A stretch of 51,583 nucleotides of DNA from Chthonomonadaceae bacterium. GTDB taxonomy: Bacteria > Armatimonadota > Chthonomonadetes > Chthonomonadales > Chthonomonadaceae. Shown piece by piece: positions 33,727 to 43,224 of this stretch. The notes beneath the pieces are model-generated. The model was not told the origin of the DNA. It was given only the letters and a program-made list of their open reading frames with translations, and made no database searches. The stretch is from NCBI GenBank assembly GCA_027450145.1, contig DAIDKH010000029.1, forward strand, positions 1 to 51,583, written 5' to 3'. Both the position numbers and the translations under genes were made by a program. Positions within the stretch are counted from its first letter, which is position 1. Each line of letters opens with the position of its first letter.

Positions 33727-35007
33727 CTAAACAGCCGGGGCGATCGTGAATTTGGCAACATGACCTGCGGCGTAATGCGTTAAACGTGCATCTACCGTAA
33801 TCCCTGCCTCACTGTACTCTAGGTGATTAACCCTTCCGTACTCATAGCATCGGGCGAGGAGATCAGTTCGATTATATGGCAGGCAAATATGTACTGGTAC
33901 CAACTGCTCCTCCAACATGCGCACCATCTGTTGGGTCATCTCGTCAACACCATACCCGGTCAGGGCGGATATCGAAGCACTATCAGCCGTATCTGCAAGG
34001 GCTACCCGCAAAGCAAATTGATCCTTAACGGCATCGGCCTTATTGAACACCGTCATGACAGGCTTATCCGATGCCCCCAGTTCATCAAGCACGTCCATTA
34101 CCGCTTGCATCTGCGTCTCATAGTGAGGGTGTGCGGCGTCTACCACGTGTACAAGAAGATCTGCCTCGACGGTTTCCTCCAGGGTGGCGCGGAATGCGGC
34201 TACAAGGTGTGTCGGTAGGTTGCGCACAAACCCTACGGTGTCTGTAACGAGGATTGACCATCCATCTTCTAGAGACACTCGGCGCGTCGTCGGGTCGAGC
34301 GTCGCAAACAGTTTTGCGTCTGTAAATACTTCACTTCCAGAAAGCCGATTAAGCAAAGTGGATTTACCCGCGCTTGTGTACCCCACTAGAGCGACCGAAG
34401 GAAACGGCAACTGACGTCTATGAGCACGCTGATTTTGGCGCGTACTCCTAACCTCTACCAGTTGTGCTTCTAAATCACTGATAGTGTCTCGTACCTTGCG
34501 GCGGTCGGTTTCTAGCTTGGTTTCTCCCTGTCCACCTCTTACTCCAATGCCGCCCTGTTGTCGTTCAAATTTGGTGTAGAGGTTACCTAGTCTGGGCAAG
34601 AGGTACGTTAGTTGTGCCAGAGATACCTGAAGCTTACCCTCGCGCGTGTGTGCGCGCTGAGCGAAAATATCGAGAATCAGCTGCGTGCGGTCAATGACGC
34701 GACATTTGACTGCCTCTTCAAGGTTACGGGCTTGAACCGGAGATAGCTCACTGTCTACCACTACCAAATCTGCTCCGGTATCCTGAACTCCAGCGAACAG
34801 TTCTTCCGTTTTTCCGGGACCAATGTAATAGGCCGCATCGGGACGGCGGCGCCGTTGATAAAACTCACCAACTACGAGACCACCAGCTGTGGACACGAGG
34901 TCTTTAAGCTCTTCAATAGCATAAGGCCGTATCTCGTCGTCGGGCTCTACCGATACTAGCAATGCTTTCTCAACCGATGTATTGTCAGTGTAACTGTTTT
35001 TTGTCAT
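33727..35007 (-). CDS. hflX: HflX ribosome-associated GTPase
   Basis: A 426-residue GTPase that splits stalled ribosomes under heat or antibiotic stress. The N-terminal nucleotide-binding region has YYIGPGKTEELF and VDSELSPVQARNLEEAVKCR. The linker has LPRLGNLYTKFERQQGGIGV and GQGETKLETDRRKVRD. The G domain has G1 GYTSAGKSTLLNRL, switch I TLDPTTRRV, G3 DTVGFVRNLP and G4 FNKAD, followed by a C-terminal domain. The ATG has no SD, and a promoter lies immediately upstream such that the transcript would begin at or next to the ATG, suggesting leaderless translation. Confidence 0.95.
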   Translation of the reverse strand: MTKNSYTDNTSVEKALLVSVEPDDEIRPYAIEELKDLVSTAGGLVVGEFYQRRRRPDAAYYIGPGKTEELFAGVQDTGADLVVVDSELSPVQARNLEEAVKCRVIDRTQLILDIFAQRAHTREGKLQVSLAQLTYLLPRLGNLYTKFERQQGGIGVRGGQGETKLETDRRKVRDTISDLEAQLVEVRSTRQNQRAHRRQLPFPSVALVGYTSAGKSTLLNRLSGSEVFTDAKLFATLDPTTRRVSLEDGWSILVTDTVGFVRNLPTHLVAAFRATLEETVEADLLVHVVDAAHPHYETQMQAVMDVLDELGASDKPVMTVFNKADAVKDQFALRVALADTADSASISALTGYGVDEMTQQMVRMLEEQLVPVHICLPYNRTDLLARCYEYGRVNHLEYSEAGITVDARLTHYAAGHVAKFTIAPAV

Positions 35008-35012
35008 AGTCT

Positions 35013-35041
35013 ATTGTCCGTTAGCAGCATGTAAAAGTCAA
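35013..35041 (-). promoter_or_regulatory. Promoter of hflX, probably giving a leaderless mRNA
   Basis: On the minus strand TTGACT (35036-35041) and GACAAT (35013-35018) are 17 bp apart. Only five bases separate the -10 from the ATG, so +1 falls at about the first base of the start codon. Confidence 0.6.
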
Positions 35042-35609
35042 GTACATTCTCGTAAATCTTCCCGGATGTGCTAAACACACAGCGCATATTCCTTTCAATC
35101 AATCGTGCTTCCGCGATAATGTCTTATTGACACTGGCGCGTACCCGTCCTTTGAACACGCAAGATCCGCCGCTAATTCACAAATATGCGCAGTAATGGGG
35201 TTGCATATAATTCGACGTCTGTGACGGCGAACGAACGGGATTGTGATATACGGCTCCTGCTAGCATGTATTAAACTACTGTTGAGGGCAACCTAAATGAA
35301 ATTCATGTATCGGTAGTTGGTGCCGGTGATGTAACTATCTAAGTTTGTAGCAAGCACTTTTCGGCCCTTGGTACTCTTCACTCACCGCGCAATAAAAATA
35401 AGCCAGTGCATCACTGCCCTCTAAACTCTTACTGCCAGGTAAGTCGGCCCATTAATCTCTTGCATGCAGGGAAATCACGCCAATTCGGTGAAGTTGAAAT
35501 GGCGGATTAGCTACGCCCTGCATTTCTGGTTACGACCGCAGAAGCGTGTCTCATTGATGTGCGAATCGTGGCCCGCTTTAGATAAGCTTACGATAATCGA
35601 GGGTGACCT
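35042..35609. other. Long intergenic region with a nested hairpin
   Basis: No gene is seen in these 568 bases between hflX and the heparinase-like gene. A TATAAT lies near 35210 without a -35. The clearest structure is at 35464-35523: ATGCAGGG pairs with CCCTGCAT, and inside it CGCCA (35478-35482) pairs with TGGCG (35500-35504). It lies about 90 bp before the heparinase-like start and could be a 5' leader structure or operator. Confidence 0.4.
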
Positions 35610-37460
35610 ATGATTAATCTTCTCTCTCACCGACTAACTGCTAGGCAAATTTCTGCGATGATACCCTCGGCTCGAACTGGAACTCTACACGAATTTGGCC
35701 ATGCTTCCTGGCATGATGCCGCAAACGATCCTCGGCTAGCTAATCTGGTAAACAAGGTGATTGCTGCTGCACGTGCCGAATTGCACCGCCCCATGCCTGA
35801 GCTCAATGACGATTTGTACACAGAGTTTAGCAGGACTGGTCGACGGCTGGGCTTTGAAGCACCCTATTTTGAACGCCGTAGGCTCCTGGGCCAGTCAGCA
35901 ATCGCCGCGCTAGTTGATACGAGTGGCGCCACTGAAGATCTTCAAGACACACTTAATGCCCGTCTTTCCTCCATTTTGGACGAAGACTCTTGGGCACTCC
36001 CTGCCCATGTCTACAACCCCACAGGTAGAGACAGCAAGTATATAGATCTCTTTGCTGCAGAAACGGCATATACTTTGGCAGAACTCACCAACGTCTTTTC
36101 CGCTGTCATACCGCAGGATTTGCAGTTGAGAGTCCTGCAGCGCGTTCGCGCGACCGTCTTTGAACCGTATATAGACCATGCAGATAGCTTCCATTTCACC
36201 CATGACACGCACAACTGGAACGCAGTTTGTCACCAGGGTGTCGTTGGTGCCGCACTTCTATTAGAGCCGGAAGCAAAAACAGTCGGATCGATCCTAGAAA
36301 TTGCCAGCACGCGACTAAGGCGGTTTCTCGAGGGGTTCACGCCAGACGGCGGATGTACCGAGGGACCGGGGTATTGGCAATATGGCTTTGGCCGATTTAC
36401 CGCACTAAACCAACTCCTGGAAACGATTACTAATCGTGAACTGTCACTCTTCACCGATGACGAACGAATCCCATTGATCGCACAATATCCACTAAATGTT
36501 ATTCTTGCAGATGGATATGTTGCAAACTTCTCCGATTGCGCTCAACGAATGGAATTTGATCCGTGGCTAATGGATTACTTGGGGAACCGGCTAAAGCTCA
36601 AGGCATTGAATGCCATCGCCCACGAAACGTTCGCACGAGTAATTGAAACCGATCCATCACCCACTGCGGCAGACTTTTATCAACTATCGCGCCTGATTAC
36701 AATGCTCCCTCATGCTGGTGAAGCTGAAAATAAGGGCATGGTTGACACGCTCTTACCGGATCTTCAAGTACTTTGCGTTCATCGACGGGACTGCAGTGGC
36801 AAATTGTGGGAATTGGCTGCCAAGGCAGGTCACAATGCCGAGCATCACAACCACAATGATTGTGGCAGCTATTTATTGAACATTGCTTCCACGCCAATCA
36901 TAACCGAGCTGGGGTCCCCAGAATATACGCGAGAGTTTTTCGGACCAACTAGATATAGCTTTCTCGCTGCTAGAAGCGCCGGTCATTCAGTACCAATTGT
37001 AAATGGAATTGAGCAAGCGGCTGGTGTGGAATATCGCTCGCGTCTCATTCGATGCGATGTGACGGCCCACACGATTCTTTTCGAAGTAGATCTCACTGCG
37101 TGTTATCCCAAGGAAGCGAAGTGCAAATCCCTCGTTCGGGAGATACTTCTAGACGCACCCGCTGCGTGGTTGCAGATTACCGACCGGTTCGTATTAACGA
37201 CACCTGCCTCAGTAGAAACCGCTATCATGCTGGCCGATGGTGACATTTTGGACCGTGGCGACGACTTACTCATTACGATCGGTGCAGTGCCCCTAAAGCT
37301 GACGCCTGGACCAGATTGCGCCGTGTCGTCGATCGAAAGGCTGAAATTTCGCCCGAGCCACGGCTCGGAGATCACTGTTCACCGTGTAAGGTTACGGGCA
37401 GCGGCTCCTGCAACTGAGGGCGTGCTGCAGTACACTTTAACGTCCGGTTCAGGAGAATAG
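35610..37460 (+). CDS. Heparinase II/III-family polysaccharide lyase-like protein
   Basis: A 616-residue protein with the two-part layout of this family. First comes an alpha-helical toroid (about residues 40-350) with THDTHNWNAVCHQGVVGAAL and TPDGGCTEGPGYWQYGFGRF. A C-terminal beta-sheet domain starts with GHNAEHHNHNDCGSYLLN, holding conserved His and Asn, and ETELGSPEYTREFF-like sequence. The family includes heparinases, alginate and other uronate lyases; the precise substrate is not readable. No signal peptide is present, so it probably acts on imported oligosaccharides or in an unusual export route. The ATG has GAGGGTGA upstream. It fits with the GH67 and GH106 genes as part of acidic glycan use. 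Confidence 0.87.
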   Translation: MINLLSHRLTARQISAMIPSARTGTLHEFGHASWHDAANDPRLANLVNKVIAAARAELHRPMPELNDDLYTEFSRTGRRLGFEAPYFERRRLLGQSAIAALVDTSGATEDLQDTLNARLSSILDEDSWALPAHVYNPTGRDSKYIDLFAAETAYTLAELTNVFSAVIPQDLQLRVLQRVRATVFEPYIDHADSFHFTHDTHNWNAVCHQGVVGAALLLEPEAKTVGSILEIASTRLRRFLEGFTPDGGCTEGPGYWQYGFGRFTALNQLLETITNRELSLFTDDERIPLIAQYPLNVILADGYVANFSDCAQRMEFDPWLMDYLGNRLKLKALNAIAHETFARVIETDPSPTAADFYQLSRLITMLPHAGEAENKGMVDTLLPDLQVLCVHRRDCSGKLWELAAKAGHNAEHHNHNDCGSYLLNIASTPIITELGSPEYTREFFGPTRYSFLAARSAGHSVPIVNGIEQAAGVEYRSRLIRCDVTAHTILFEVDLTACYPKEAKCKSLVREILLDAPAAWLQITDRFVLTTPASVETAIMLADGDILDRGDDLLITIGAVPLKLTPGPDCAVSSIERLKFRPSHGSEITVHRVRLRAAAPATEGVLQYTLTSGSGE

Positions 37461-37526
37461 CGGATGCTCGCCCACAATGGCTGGTTTGCTGGGACATATA
37501 GCGTCAATAGACACGGAGCTATCGAG

Positions 37527-38696
37527 CTATGACGAGGCGGTTCCTGGTGCATCCACGTCTATGGTGCTGGCTTGAGTAGATGCATCAAAAGTGCTGCCAT
37601 CATGGTTGGGTGAGGACACCGTCGGCATAATATAGACCGATTGCGTCGGAAATGGAATGGTTATACCCTCTTGATTGTAGCGACGGTGGAGAGCCTTTAT
37701 GAATTCCGATTGCAATTTATACTGTGCGTTGAATTCCTTAACTCGAAGTCCCACTGTAAAGTTAATCGAAGAACCGCCAAACTCTTTCCACGTAACTGAC
37801 GGCGCCCAATCGGGATCAGCACCGGGAATCTCAGTCTGTAGTACGGATGCGACTTCTAATGTGATGCGTTCCACCTCCTGCAAATCACTATCATAAGCCA
37901 CTCCGCAGGAGACATACAAAGACATGTCTGCTACCGGTAAAGTGTAGTTTGTAAAAACAGATTGGCTCAGTTTCGCATTTGGAATAACAACCACATTGTT
38001 AGGCAGCAGACGAATGCGGGTATTACGCCAGCCTATCTCCATCACTGTCCCCTGCTGCCCTGATTCCAGCTGTATGAAATCGCCTTCGCGAATCGGCCTG
38101 TCAAGACCGAGGTAAAAACCGGCAAACAGATTAGATAGCGTATCCTGTGCTGCAAGTGCTACAGCGAGGCCACCCACGGCGCCACTTGCCAAGAGAGGAC
38201 TTAAGTTCACCCCAGACGTGCTAAGAATGTAAAGCAATGCTATTACAAACACAATAATATCGAGTATCTTGCGCAAGGTATTAACCTGATGTGCAATATC
38301 TCGTGATGAAACTCCGTGCGCTAATGCGGTGTTGGTGCGCCACACCATGAATAGGTTAATGGCACGAATAACCGCCCAAGTTGTTACTATAATCGCGATC
38401 ACGTCGAGGCCGCGCGATAGCAACATTGAAAGGTGCGGACTTTGGTCAATTAGTGGGAATGATGCAAGGGAATAATAAACACCAGCCAGAACCAGTACCC
38501 ACGTTAGAAGAGAACGAAGAGTACGAACGAGCCCTTCCTCATGCTCACTTCCACTGTTGCTAATATACTTGCGCATTATAGACGCGCCAGTGAGCCTTAC
38601 TAAAAGAGCCGCGACAAGAAAAGCTGCGAGTATGCCCGCAGCGGTAAGAAGGGATATTAAATTATGGTGGAACCATGCCACGTGAAAGTTGGCCAA
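37527..38696 (-). CDS. MscS-family mechanosensitive channel
   Basis: A 389-residue channel that releases solutes on hypo-osmotic shock. Four membrane helices are visible (starting LISLLTAAGILAAFLVAAL, LLTWVLVLAGVYYSLASF, VIAIIVTTWAVIRAINLF, IIVFVIALLYILSTSGV). The last is followed by the pore-lining MscS helix LASGAVGGLAVALAAQDTLS and the NLFAGFYLGLDRPIREGDFI loop, then the beta domain and the alpha/beta cage (TNYTLPVADMSLYVSCGVAYD). An extra Asp/Ser/Thr-rich tail of about 35 residues ends the protein. It starts at TTG, six bases after GGGGGG. A TACTTA/TAAGTA dyad lies about 25 bp upstream. Confidence 0.92.
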   Translation of the reverse strand: MANFHVAWFHHNLISLLTAAGILAAFLVAALLVRLTGASIMRKYISNSGSEHEEGLVRTLRSLLTWVLVLAGVYYSLASFPLIDQSPHLSMLLSRGLDVIAIIVTTWAVIRAINLFMVWRTNTALAHGVSSRDIAHQVNTLRKILDIIVFVIALLYILSTSGVNLSPLLASGAVGGLAVALAAQDTLSNLFAGFYLGLDRPIREGDFIQLESGQQGTVMEIGWRNTRIRLLPNNVVVIPNAKLSQSVFTNYTLPVADMSLYVSCGVAYDSDLQEVERITLEVASVLQTEIPGADPDWAPSVTWKEFGGSSINFTVGLRVKEFNAQYKLQSEFIKALHRRYNQEGITIPFPTQSVYIMPTVSSPNHDGSTFDASTQASTIDVDAPGTASS

Positions 38697-38721
38697 ATCG
38701 GACCCCCCTAAATCATAACAT

Positions 38722-38738
38722 TACTTATAATTTAAGTA
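38722..38738. promoter_or_regulatory. Small dyad in the mscS promoter region
   Basis: TACTTA and TAAGTA form a 6-bp inverted repeat around TAATT, overlapping an AT-rich stretch that could serve as a minus-strand -10 for the MscS gene. Operator function is only a possibility. Confidence 0.3.
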
Positions 38739-38947
38739 CGATTATCTTACCTAGGTGAACGCCTGGTAATTAATTGCCAGCTTTAATGCACGATCGAAAA
38801 AAAACCGAGATCCCACGGATTTACTACAAATCCCCACATCGACTCCAAAACGCAGCCAAATTGGGTCACATGGATGCGGACATCAATGTACAACGCCATC
38901 GACATCCGCAAGCATGTCGGCCCATGGTGCCTTCTAATGGTGGTGTT

Positions 38948-40441
38948 TCACTTTACCTGGTTGACAAGGAAACGCGGCCATAGAGGAGCTGCTTGCGTAA
39001 TAGAGAGGTTTGCATACGTGCTTAGGTAGTTTCCAGGATCTGGCACGTAGATGCTCAACCCATGCGACCCATCTTGTCCGGTGGGACCATGGGCGTTCTC
39101 AAGTATTGCCCCTGTGGGACCAATCAACGCATTCTGAACATTCGCGGCAGCCTGCTGCATGTTAACCGGTGCCGAAGATGTGCGGATGAGGTCGCAGTAA
39201 TCCCAGAGGTCCTTGAAATCACGGTATGCGGTAGTGTAGTGTTGTGCTCCGCCCTGTGACCTGTCTGGAAAAGTTGGATCCTGCCGTAACCTGTAAATGA
39301 GGTCTTGCTGATCTTGAATGTGCTGGTTGAGCGCGCCAGCCAGGCCGTTCAGAGCCGTCGCTACCTGTCCCATTCGACCTAGATCCACCATTGACTGTGT
39401 AAGCTCAGAGGCGTAACCATTTGTGCTGTTTACATATGCCGGATAATTCACAAATTCCTGAATAATGTGGTCACCCAGGTCGCAGGGGGTGTCGTTCCCC
39501 GAATCCGCCTCCAAGTCACCAACCCATTTGTCATATGGATACCCTGGCGCAGGCGGACTCTCTTCAGAACCCACCATGATTTTAGCGGAATTGCGCAGCT
39601 GGTAGGCCACCTCTGTCATCTGCTCGAGTGAAGCATCGAAAATAATCATATCAACCGGCTGAGCAGAAGTCGCCAGCGCCCCCGGCAGTTCCCAGGTTTC
39701 GATCTCATTCTGTGTTTCATCGTCGACGGCCACTGCCCTTGGGGGTGAGGCCTTCGCTGCTACCCCTCGGTAGACGTTCTCCCATCCAGAGCCATGGTCC
39801 CAAACCAGTACTGCAAGGTGATCCGCTGGATAGTTTGTCGACCCCCACTTAACGAAATCGGCGAGCGAGCGCCAGTTACCCATATCCAGTGTGCCATTAG
39901 GCCTACCATTCGGATCCGGCAGAGTATCGGCCATCCCAGAGGTATTGACCGGTGTAGTTCCTGTTGGATCGGCCAGCCGGTCGCTCTGCAACACAGTGGT
40001 GTTTCCATTCTGAATGGCAGCAACGTCCGCAGCAGAATGATGATGAATGTAATATCTTCGCACACCATAGAAGGTTGGTGCACAATTCGGACAACTGTTT
40101 GTCATTGCGGCAGGGATCTGTTTCCACTGCACCACAATGTTGACGTTGCTATCGGATCCAACAGAGGCAAGCTGCGCTATGTTTTGCAGACTGTATGGCT
40201 GCAGATTATTTGCCGCCTGCATGTAGATAAGAATCGTCCACTTCGCGCGTCCATCTGTGTGAGGGGTTGCCGTACAAACTGAACGAGCAGTATATGCGGG
40301 GGGTGTAGATGGCGGAACAACCGGTGGTGTGGTGCTCGAGGATCCACCACCAGATCCACAACCTTCTACCAGAACTGCGGCGAGCAGCATGACAGCGCCT
40401 AGTAATCTTCGCACCCGATAGCCAGAACGTAAGGGAGTCAA
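38948..40441 (-). CDS. Clostripain-like (C11) lipoprotein with Ser in place of catalytic Cys
   Basis: About 497 residues. The signal RRLLGAVMLLAAVLVEGC ends in a lipobox, so it is a lipoprotein with a Gly/Ser/Thr/Pro-rich spacer. The C11 fold follows: KWTILIYMQAANNLQPYSLQ, LAVLVWDHGSGW (catalytic His), MIIFDASLEQMTEVAYQLRN and IMVGSEESPPAPGYPYDKW. In C11 peptidases the FDA is followed by the catalytic Cys (FDACLM); here the codon is TCA, Ser. It may be inactive, a Ser variant, or a binding protein. The start is TTG at 40441, nine bases after AAAGGA; GTG at 40489 has no SD. Terminal repeats are not seen. Confidence 0.82.
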   Translation of the reverse strand: MTPLRSGYRVRRLLGAVMLLAAVLVEGCGSGGGSSSTTPPVVPPSTPPAYTARSVCTATPHTDGRAKWTILIYMQAANNLQPYSLQNIAQLASVGSDSNVNIVVQWKQIPAAMTNSCPNCAPTFYGVRRYYIHHHSAADVAAIQNGNTTVLQSDRLADPTGTTPVNTSGMADTLPDPNGRPNGTLDMGNWRSLADFVKWGSTNYPADHLAVLVWDHGSGWENVYRGVAAKASPPRAVAVDDETQNEIETWELPGALATSAQPVDMIIFDASLEQMTEVAYQLRNSAKIMVGSEESPPAPGYPYDKWVGDLEADSGNDTPCDLGDHIIQEFVNYPAYVNSTNGYASELTQSMVDLGRMGQVATALNGLAGALNQHIQDQQDLIYRLRQDPTFPDRSQGGAQHYTTAYRDFKDLWDYCDLIRTSSAPVNMQQAAANVQNALIGPTGAILENAHGPTGQDGSHGLSIYVPDPGNYLSTYANLSITQAAPLWPRFLVNQVK

Positions 40442-40622
40442 CAGTTTCAGTCCTTTCGATGCGTCTCGTTGAAAAAGACGTGCCGACACTAGAAATAAGA
40501 CGATGCACCTAGCTCACGGTTAGAGACAATTTTGCAGCTTCTCGATGATTATCTCTTTAAATCGTGAAGGAATAATCCGTGCCATAGTTCAATCACATAT
40601 AATTGTGACTTCACGGCAGAAT

Positions 40623-42362
40623 ATGCCCCGAAGTTCCACGGAGGCAGCACCACTGAACAACCAATTCACTGCGGAAGTTCATAACATTAAACGTTCGTCC
40701 GACCCGACACCTAAACTGGGCCCAGGCAAAGTACTTCTTCGCTTATGGCGGTTGGCAGCCCTTCCCATTGCGGTGCTCATCACGGCGATCACGTACCATG
40801 GAGCTCAACTAACAACCGAGGATCTATGGGTCGTTCTGTTGGTAACATTGCTTCTCTGTTGGGTAGGGTACCCTGCTTCCAGCCGGTATTCACGGCATCC
40901 CGCGCTTTACACACCACTTTTAATAGCTGTCTCCCTGTGGGCTCCACGGCCGGATGCTGCAACTGCAGCGCTGGCAGCTGGTCTGCTCATATCACGGGCC
41001 GGTAGATTCCCTCACAGCGATAGGCGCGCGATGCGCTACGGCGCCGCACAACTTACCATTGCCGCTGCAATTGGTTCGTGGCTATTTCACGGATTGCCTC
41101 TTCGCCCCGTTTGGGCCGCCGCACTAGCTGCAGGCTCCGGTTTTGTAGCAGTTGGCTTCCTGTTGGAAACATTGAAATGGCCCGTTCGTGGATATCAACC
41201 ACAACTAAGGGCCGCCGACCGTTGGCTGCTGCCGTTGACGCTGGAGATGCCAGTCATTGTGCTGCTCACCCCGATCGCAATACGTGGGCACGTACCAGCT
41301 GCACTCGCGGCAATCGCTTCCTTGCTGATGATTGGTCGCCTCGTTGCACAGGCAGGTGAAATTCGAGACCTTCGACGCCAGCTCACAGCTGCCGAGGCTA
41401 TGGGCAGGGCCAGTACTACCAACATGGAACACGCAACCACCACAGCCTTACTTCAGCGGTTCCTAGAACTGGCACAAGCATTGGTAGAGGCCGACATTGC
41501 GCTCGTGTGGACGCTCGACAATAGTTCTGGTGAACTTACACCGGCAGTATCATGTCCTGATCCCGGCGCGTACCGCAACAAGACTGCCCTGTTTGGTGAA
41601 GGGCTTATAGGCCATGCTGCGGCCAGAGTGAGTCCTCGTCTTGTCGCGGATGCTGCTCGAGATCCCTACAGAGGTCAGCAAGAAACTGCGGCTGGTGCGT
41701 GGCTGCTGTACCCCATTGTGGTTCACGGACAGGTACTAGGAGTGGCGCACTGGGTAAGAAGTACTAGTCGACCATTTACACCAGAGGATATCGAGCGCCT
41801 GGACGCTTTGGCGCCTCAGGCAACAATTGCACTGGAAAACATCCAAATCCGCGCACAGTTGTTGCAGCTGGCCGATACTGATGGACTTACCGGCCTGTGG
41901 AATCAACGAAGAATGAACCAAATCCTTCGTGATGAGGTGAGGCGCTGCAACCGCTACCACCGGCCGCTCTCCATCCTCATGCTGGACGTAGACAGCTTTA
42001 AATCCTTCAACGATACGTTCGGTCATCCGCGGGGCGATCAGCTACTGTGCACTATTTCTAGTCTACTAAGTTCAAATGTGCGTAACGTCGATTTTGTTGG
42101 CCGCTTTGGCGGCGAGGAGTTTCTTGTGGTGCTACCGGAAACAGACAAAGACCACGCGGGACTGCTGGCAGAACGAATACGTTCCGCAATTGAAGATCGT
42201 GGATATATAATCGTCAATGATACCGAGATTCGCCGGACGGTGAGCATAGGCCTTGCAGGTTGCCCCGAGGACGCGCTTAATCCCATGGACCTTCTCCAGC
42301 GGGCTGATGAAGCACTTTACCGGGCGAAACGGTCAGGTAAAAATTGTGTGATTTGGGCTTAG
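40623..42362 (+). CDS. Membrane GAF-GGDEF diguanylate cyclase
   Basis: About 579 residues from the ATG at 40623; a start at 40545 would add 26 residues, and neither has a clear SD. The N-terminal half holds several membrane helices (ALPIAVLITAITYHG, LWVVLLVTLLLCWVG, ALAAGLLISR, LEMPVIVLLTPIAIRG). A GAF domain follows (about residues 275-410, ALVWTLDNSSGELTPAVSCP). The C-terminal GGDEF domain has LADTDGLTGLWNQRRMNQIL, MLDVDSFKSFNDTFGHPRGD and GRFGGEEFLVVLPE with an intact GGEEF site, so it should make cyclic di-GMP. RNVD five residues before it is the RxxD inhibitory site. Output proteins are not adjacent. Confidence 0.88.
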   Translation: MPRSSTEAAPLNNQFTAEVHNIKRSSDPTPKLGPGKVLLRLWRLAALPIAVLITAITYHGAQLTTEDLWVVLLVTLLLCWVGYPASSRYSRHPALYTPLLIAVSLWAPRPDAATAALAAGLLISRAGRFPHSDRRAMRYGAAQLTIAAAIGSWLFHGLPLRPVWAAALAAGSGFVAVGFLLETLKWPVRGYQPQLRAADRWLLPLTLEMPVIVLLTPIAIRGHVPAALAAIASLLMIGRLVAQAGEIRDLRRQLTAAEAMGRASTTNMEHATTTALLQRFLELAQALVEADIALVWTLDNSSGELTPAVSCPDPGAYRNKTALFGEGLIGHAAARVSPRLVADAARDPYRGQQETAAGAWLLYPIVVHGQVLGVAHWVRSTSRPFTPEDIERLDALAPQATIALENIQIRAQLLQLADTDGLTGLWNQRRMNQILRDEVRRCNRYHRPLSILMLDVDSFKSFNDTFGHPRGDQLLCTISSLLSSNVRNVDFVGRFGGEEFLVVLPETDKDHAGLLAERIRSAIEDRGYIIVNDTEIRRTVSIGLAGCPEDALNPMDLLQRADEALYRAKRSGKNCVIWA

Positions 42363-42404
42363 ACCAGAAAGTAGAAATAGCAACCTAGCAGGAGGAAGCG
42401 AACG

Positions 42405-43202
42405 GTGAAATTAGCCTGTCAAGAGGGTCTCGCAGTTGGCAGCGATTTAAAGCAAAAACTGGATTTGCTTGCTGAGGCAGGGTATGAAGGCATTGAGTTT
42501 TCGGGCAGCGGATTAAAGGAGCGTATACCAGAAATCCTGAGGCTTACCGCAAATCATCCTGTAAAACCTTCCACGATCTGCGCAGGATTTAGAGGGTGCC
42601 CACTTGATGCAGATAAACGCGAGCGGGAACTAGCATCTAGTGACATTGTAAGCCTGCTGCACACCGCCGGAGAATTAGGTATGGTGGGTCTTATCATGGT
42701 CCCTGTATTCGGTGGCCCGCGCATTCCCGATTTATCACCATACTCGAGTGCCATGAAGTTAGAACTTGAACTTCTGACCAAACTTTGCGACGATTGGGCG
42801 GTTGTCGCTGAAAGTGCCAACACCTGCCTTTTGCTTGAACCCCTGAACAGATATGAGACCCACCTGCTTAAAACTCTGGAAGACGCGGTAACTATCTGCA
42901 ACCGCGTGCAAAGTCCTCACCTCAAGATCATGGCAGATTTTTTCCACATGTCTATAGAGGAAAGCAGTATTCCAGATTCCATTGAGGCGGCCGCGCCACA
43001 TATTGCCCACGTGCACCTCGCGGACAGTAATCGCCAACTACCAGGGTACGGTCATACGGACTTCGCTTCAGGTTTTGCAGCGTTACGCAAGCACAGATTT
43101 ACCGGGTATATGGCACTAGAGTGTGGCAATCCTGCAGAAAATAAGCAGGAGGGCTTAAAACATGCGGCCGAGTATCTAAACAATTGCCTAGCCCTACGCT
43201 GA
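42405..43202 (+). CDS. Hydroxypyruvate isomerase/sugar isomerase-like TIM barrel protein
   Basis: A 265-residue AP-endonuclease-2-like TIM barrel. Segments: MKLACQEGLAVG at the first strand, LAEAGYEGIEFSGSG, MVPVFGGPR, TCLLLEPLNRYETHLLKTLE (Glu ligand and the NRYE motif), LKIMADFFHMSIEESSI (Asp, His), IAHVHLADSNRQLPGYGHTD (His) and TGYMALECGNPAE (Glu). The NRYE and DSNR-PG-GH motifs resemble hydroxypyruvate isomerase/tagatose-epimerase-like enzymes. The start is GTG with AGGAGG nine bases upstream. The next genes, 22 bp on, are a GatC/AtzG-like protein and an amidase, so it may act in the same catabolic unit. Confidence 0.87.
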   Translation: MKLACQEGLAVGSDLKQKLDLLAEAGYEGIEFSGSGLKERIPEILRLTANHPVKPSTICAGFRGCPLDADKRERELASSDIVSLLHTAGELGMVGLIMVPVFGGPRIPDLSPYSSAMKLELELLTKLCDDWAVVAESANTCLLLEPLNRYETHLLKTLEDAVTICNRVQSPHLKIMADFFHMSIEESSIPDSIEAAAPHIAHVHLADSNRQLPGYGHTDFASGFAALRKHRFTGYMALECGNPAENKQEGLKHAAEYLNNCLALR

Positions 43203-43224
43203 ACGTTGTAATGAGGATGGGTAC

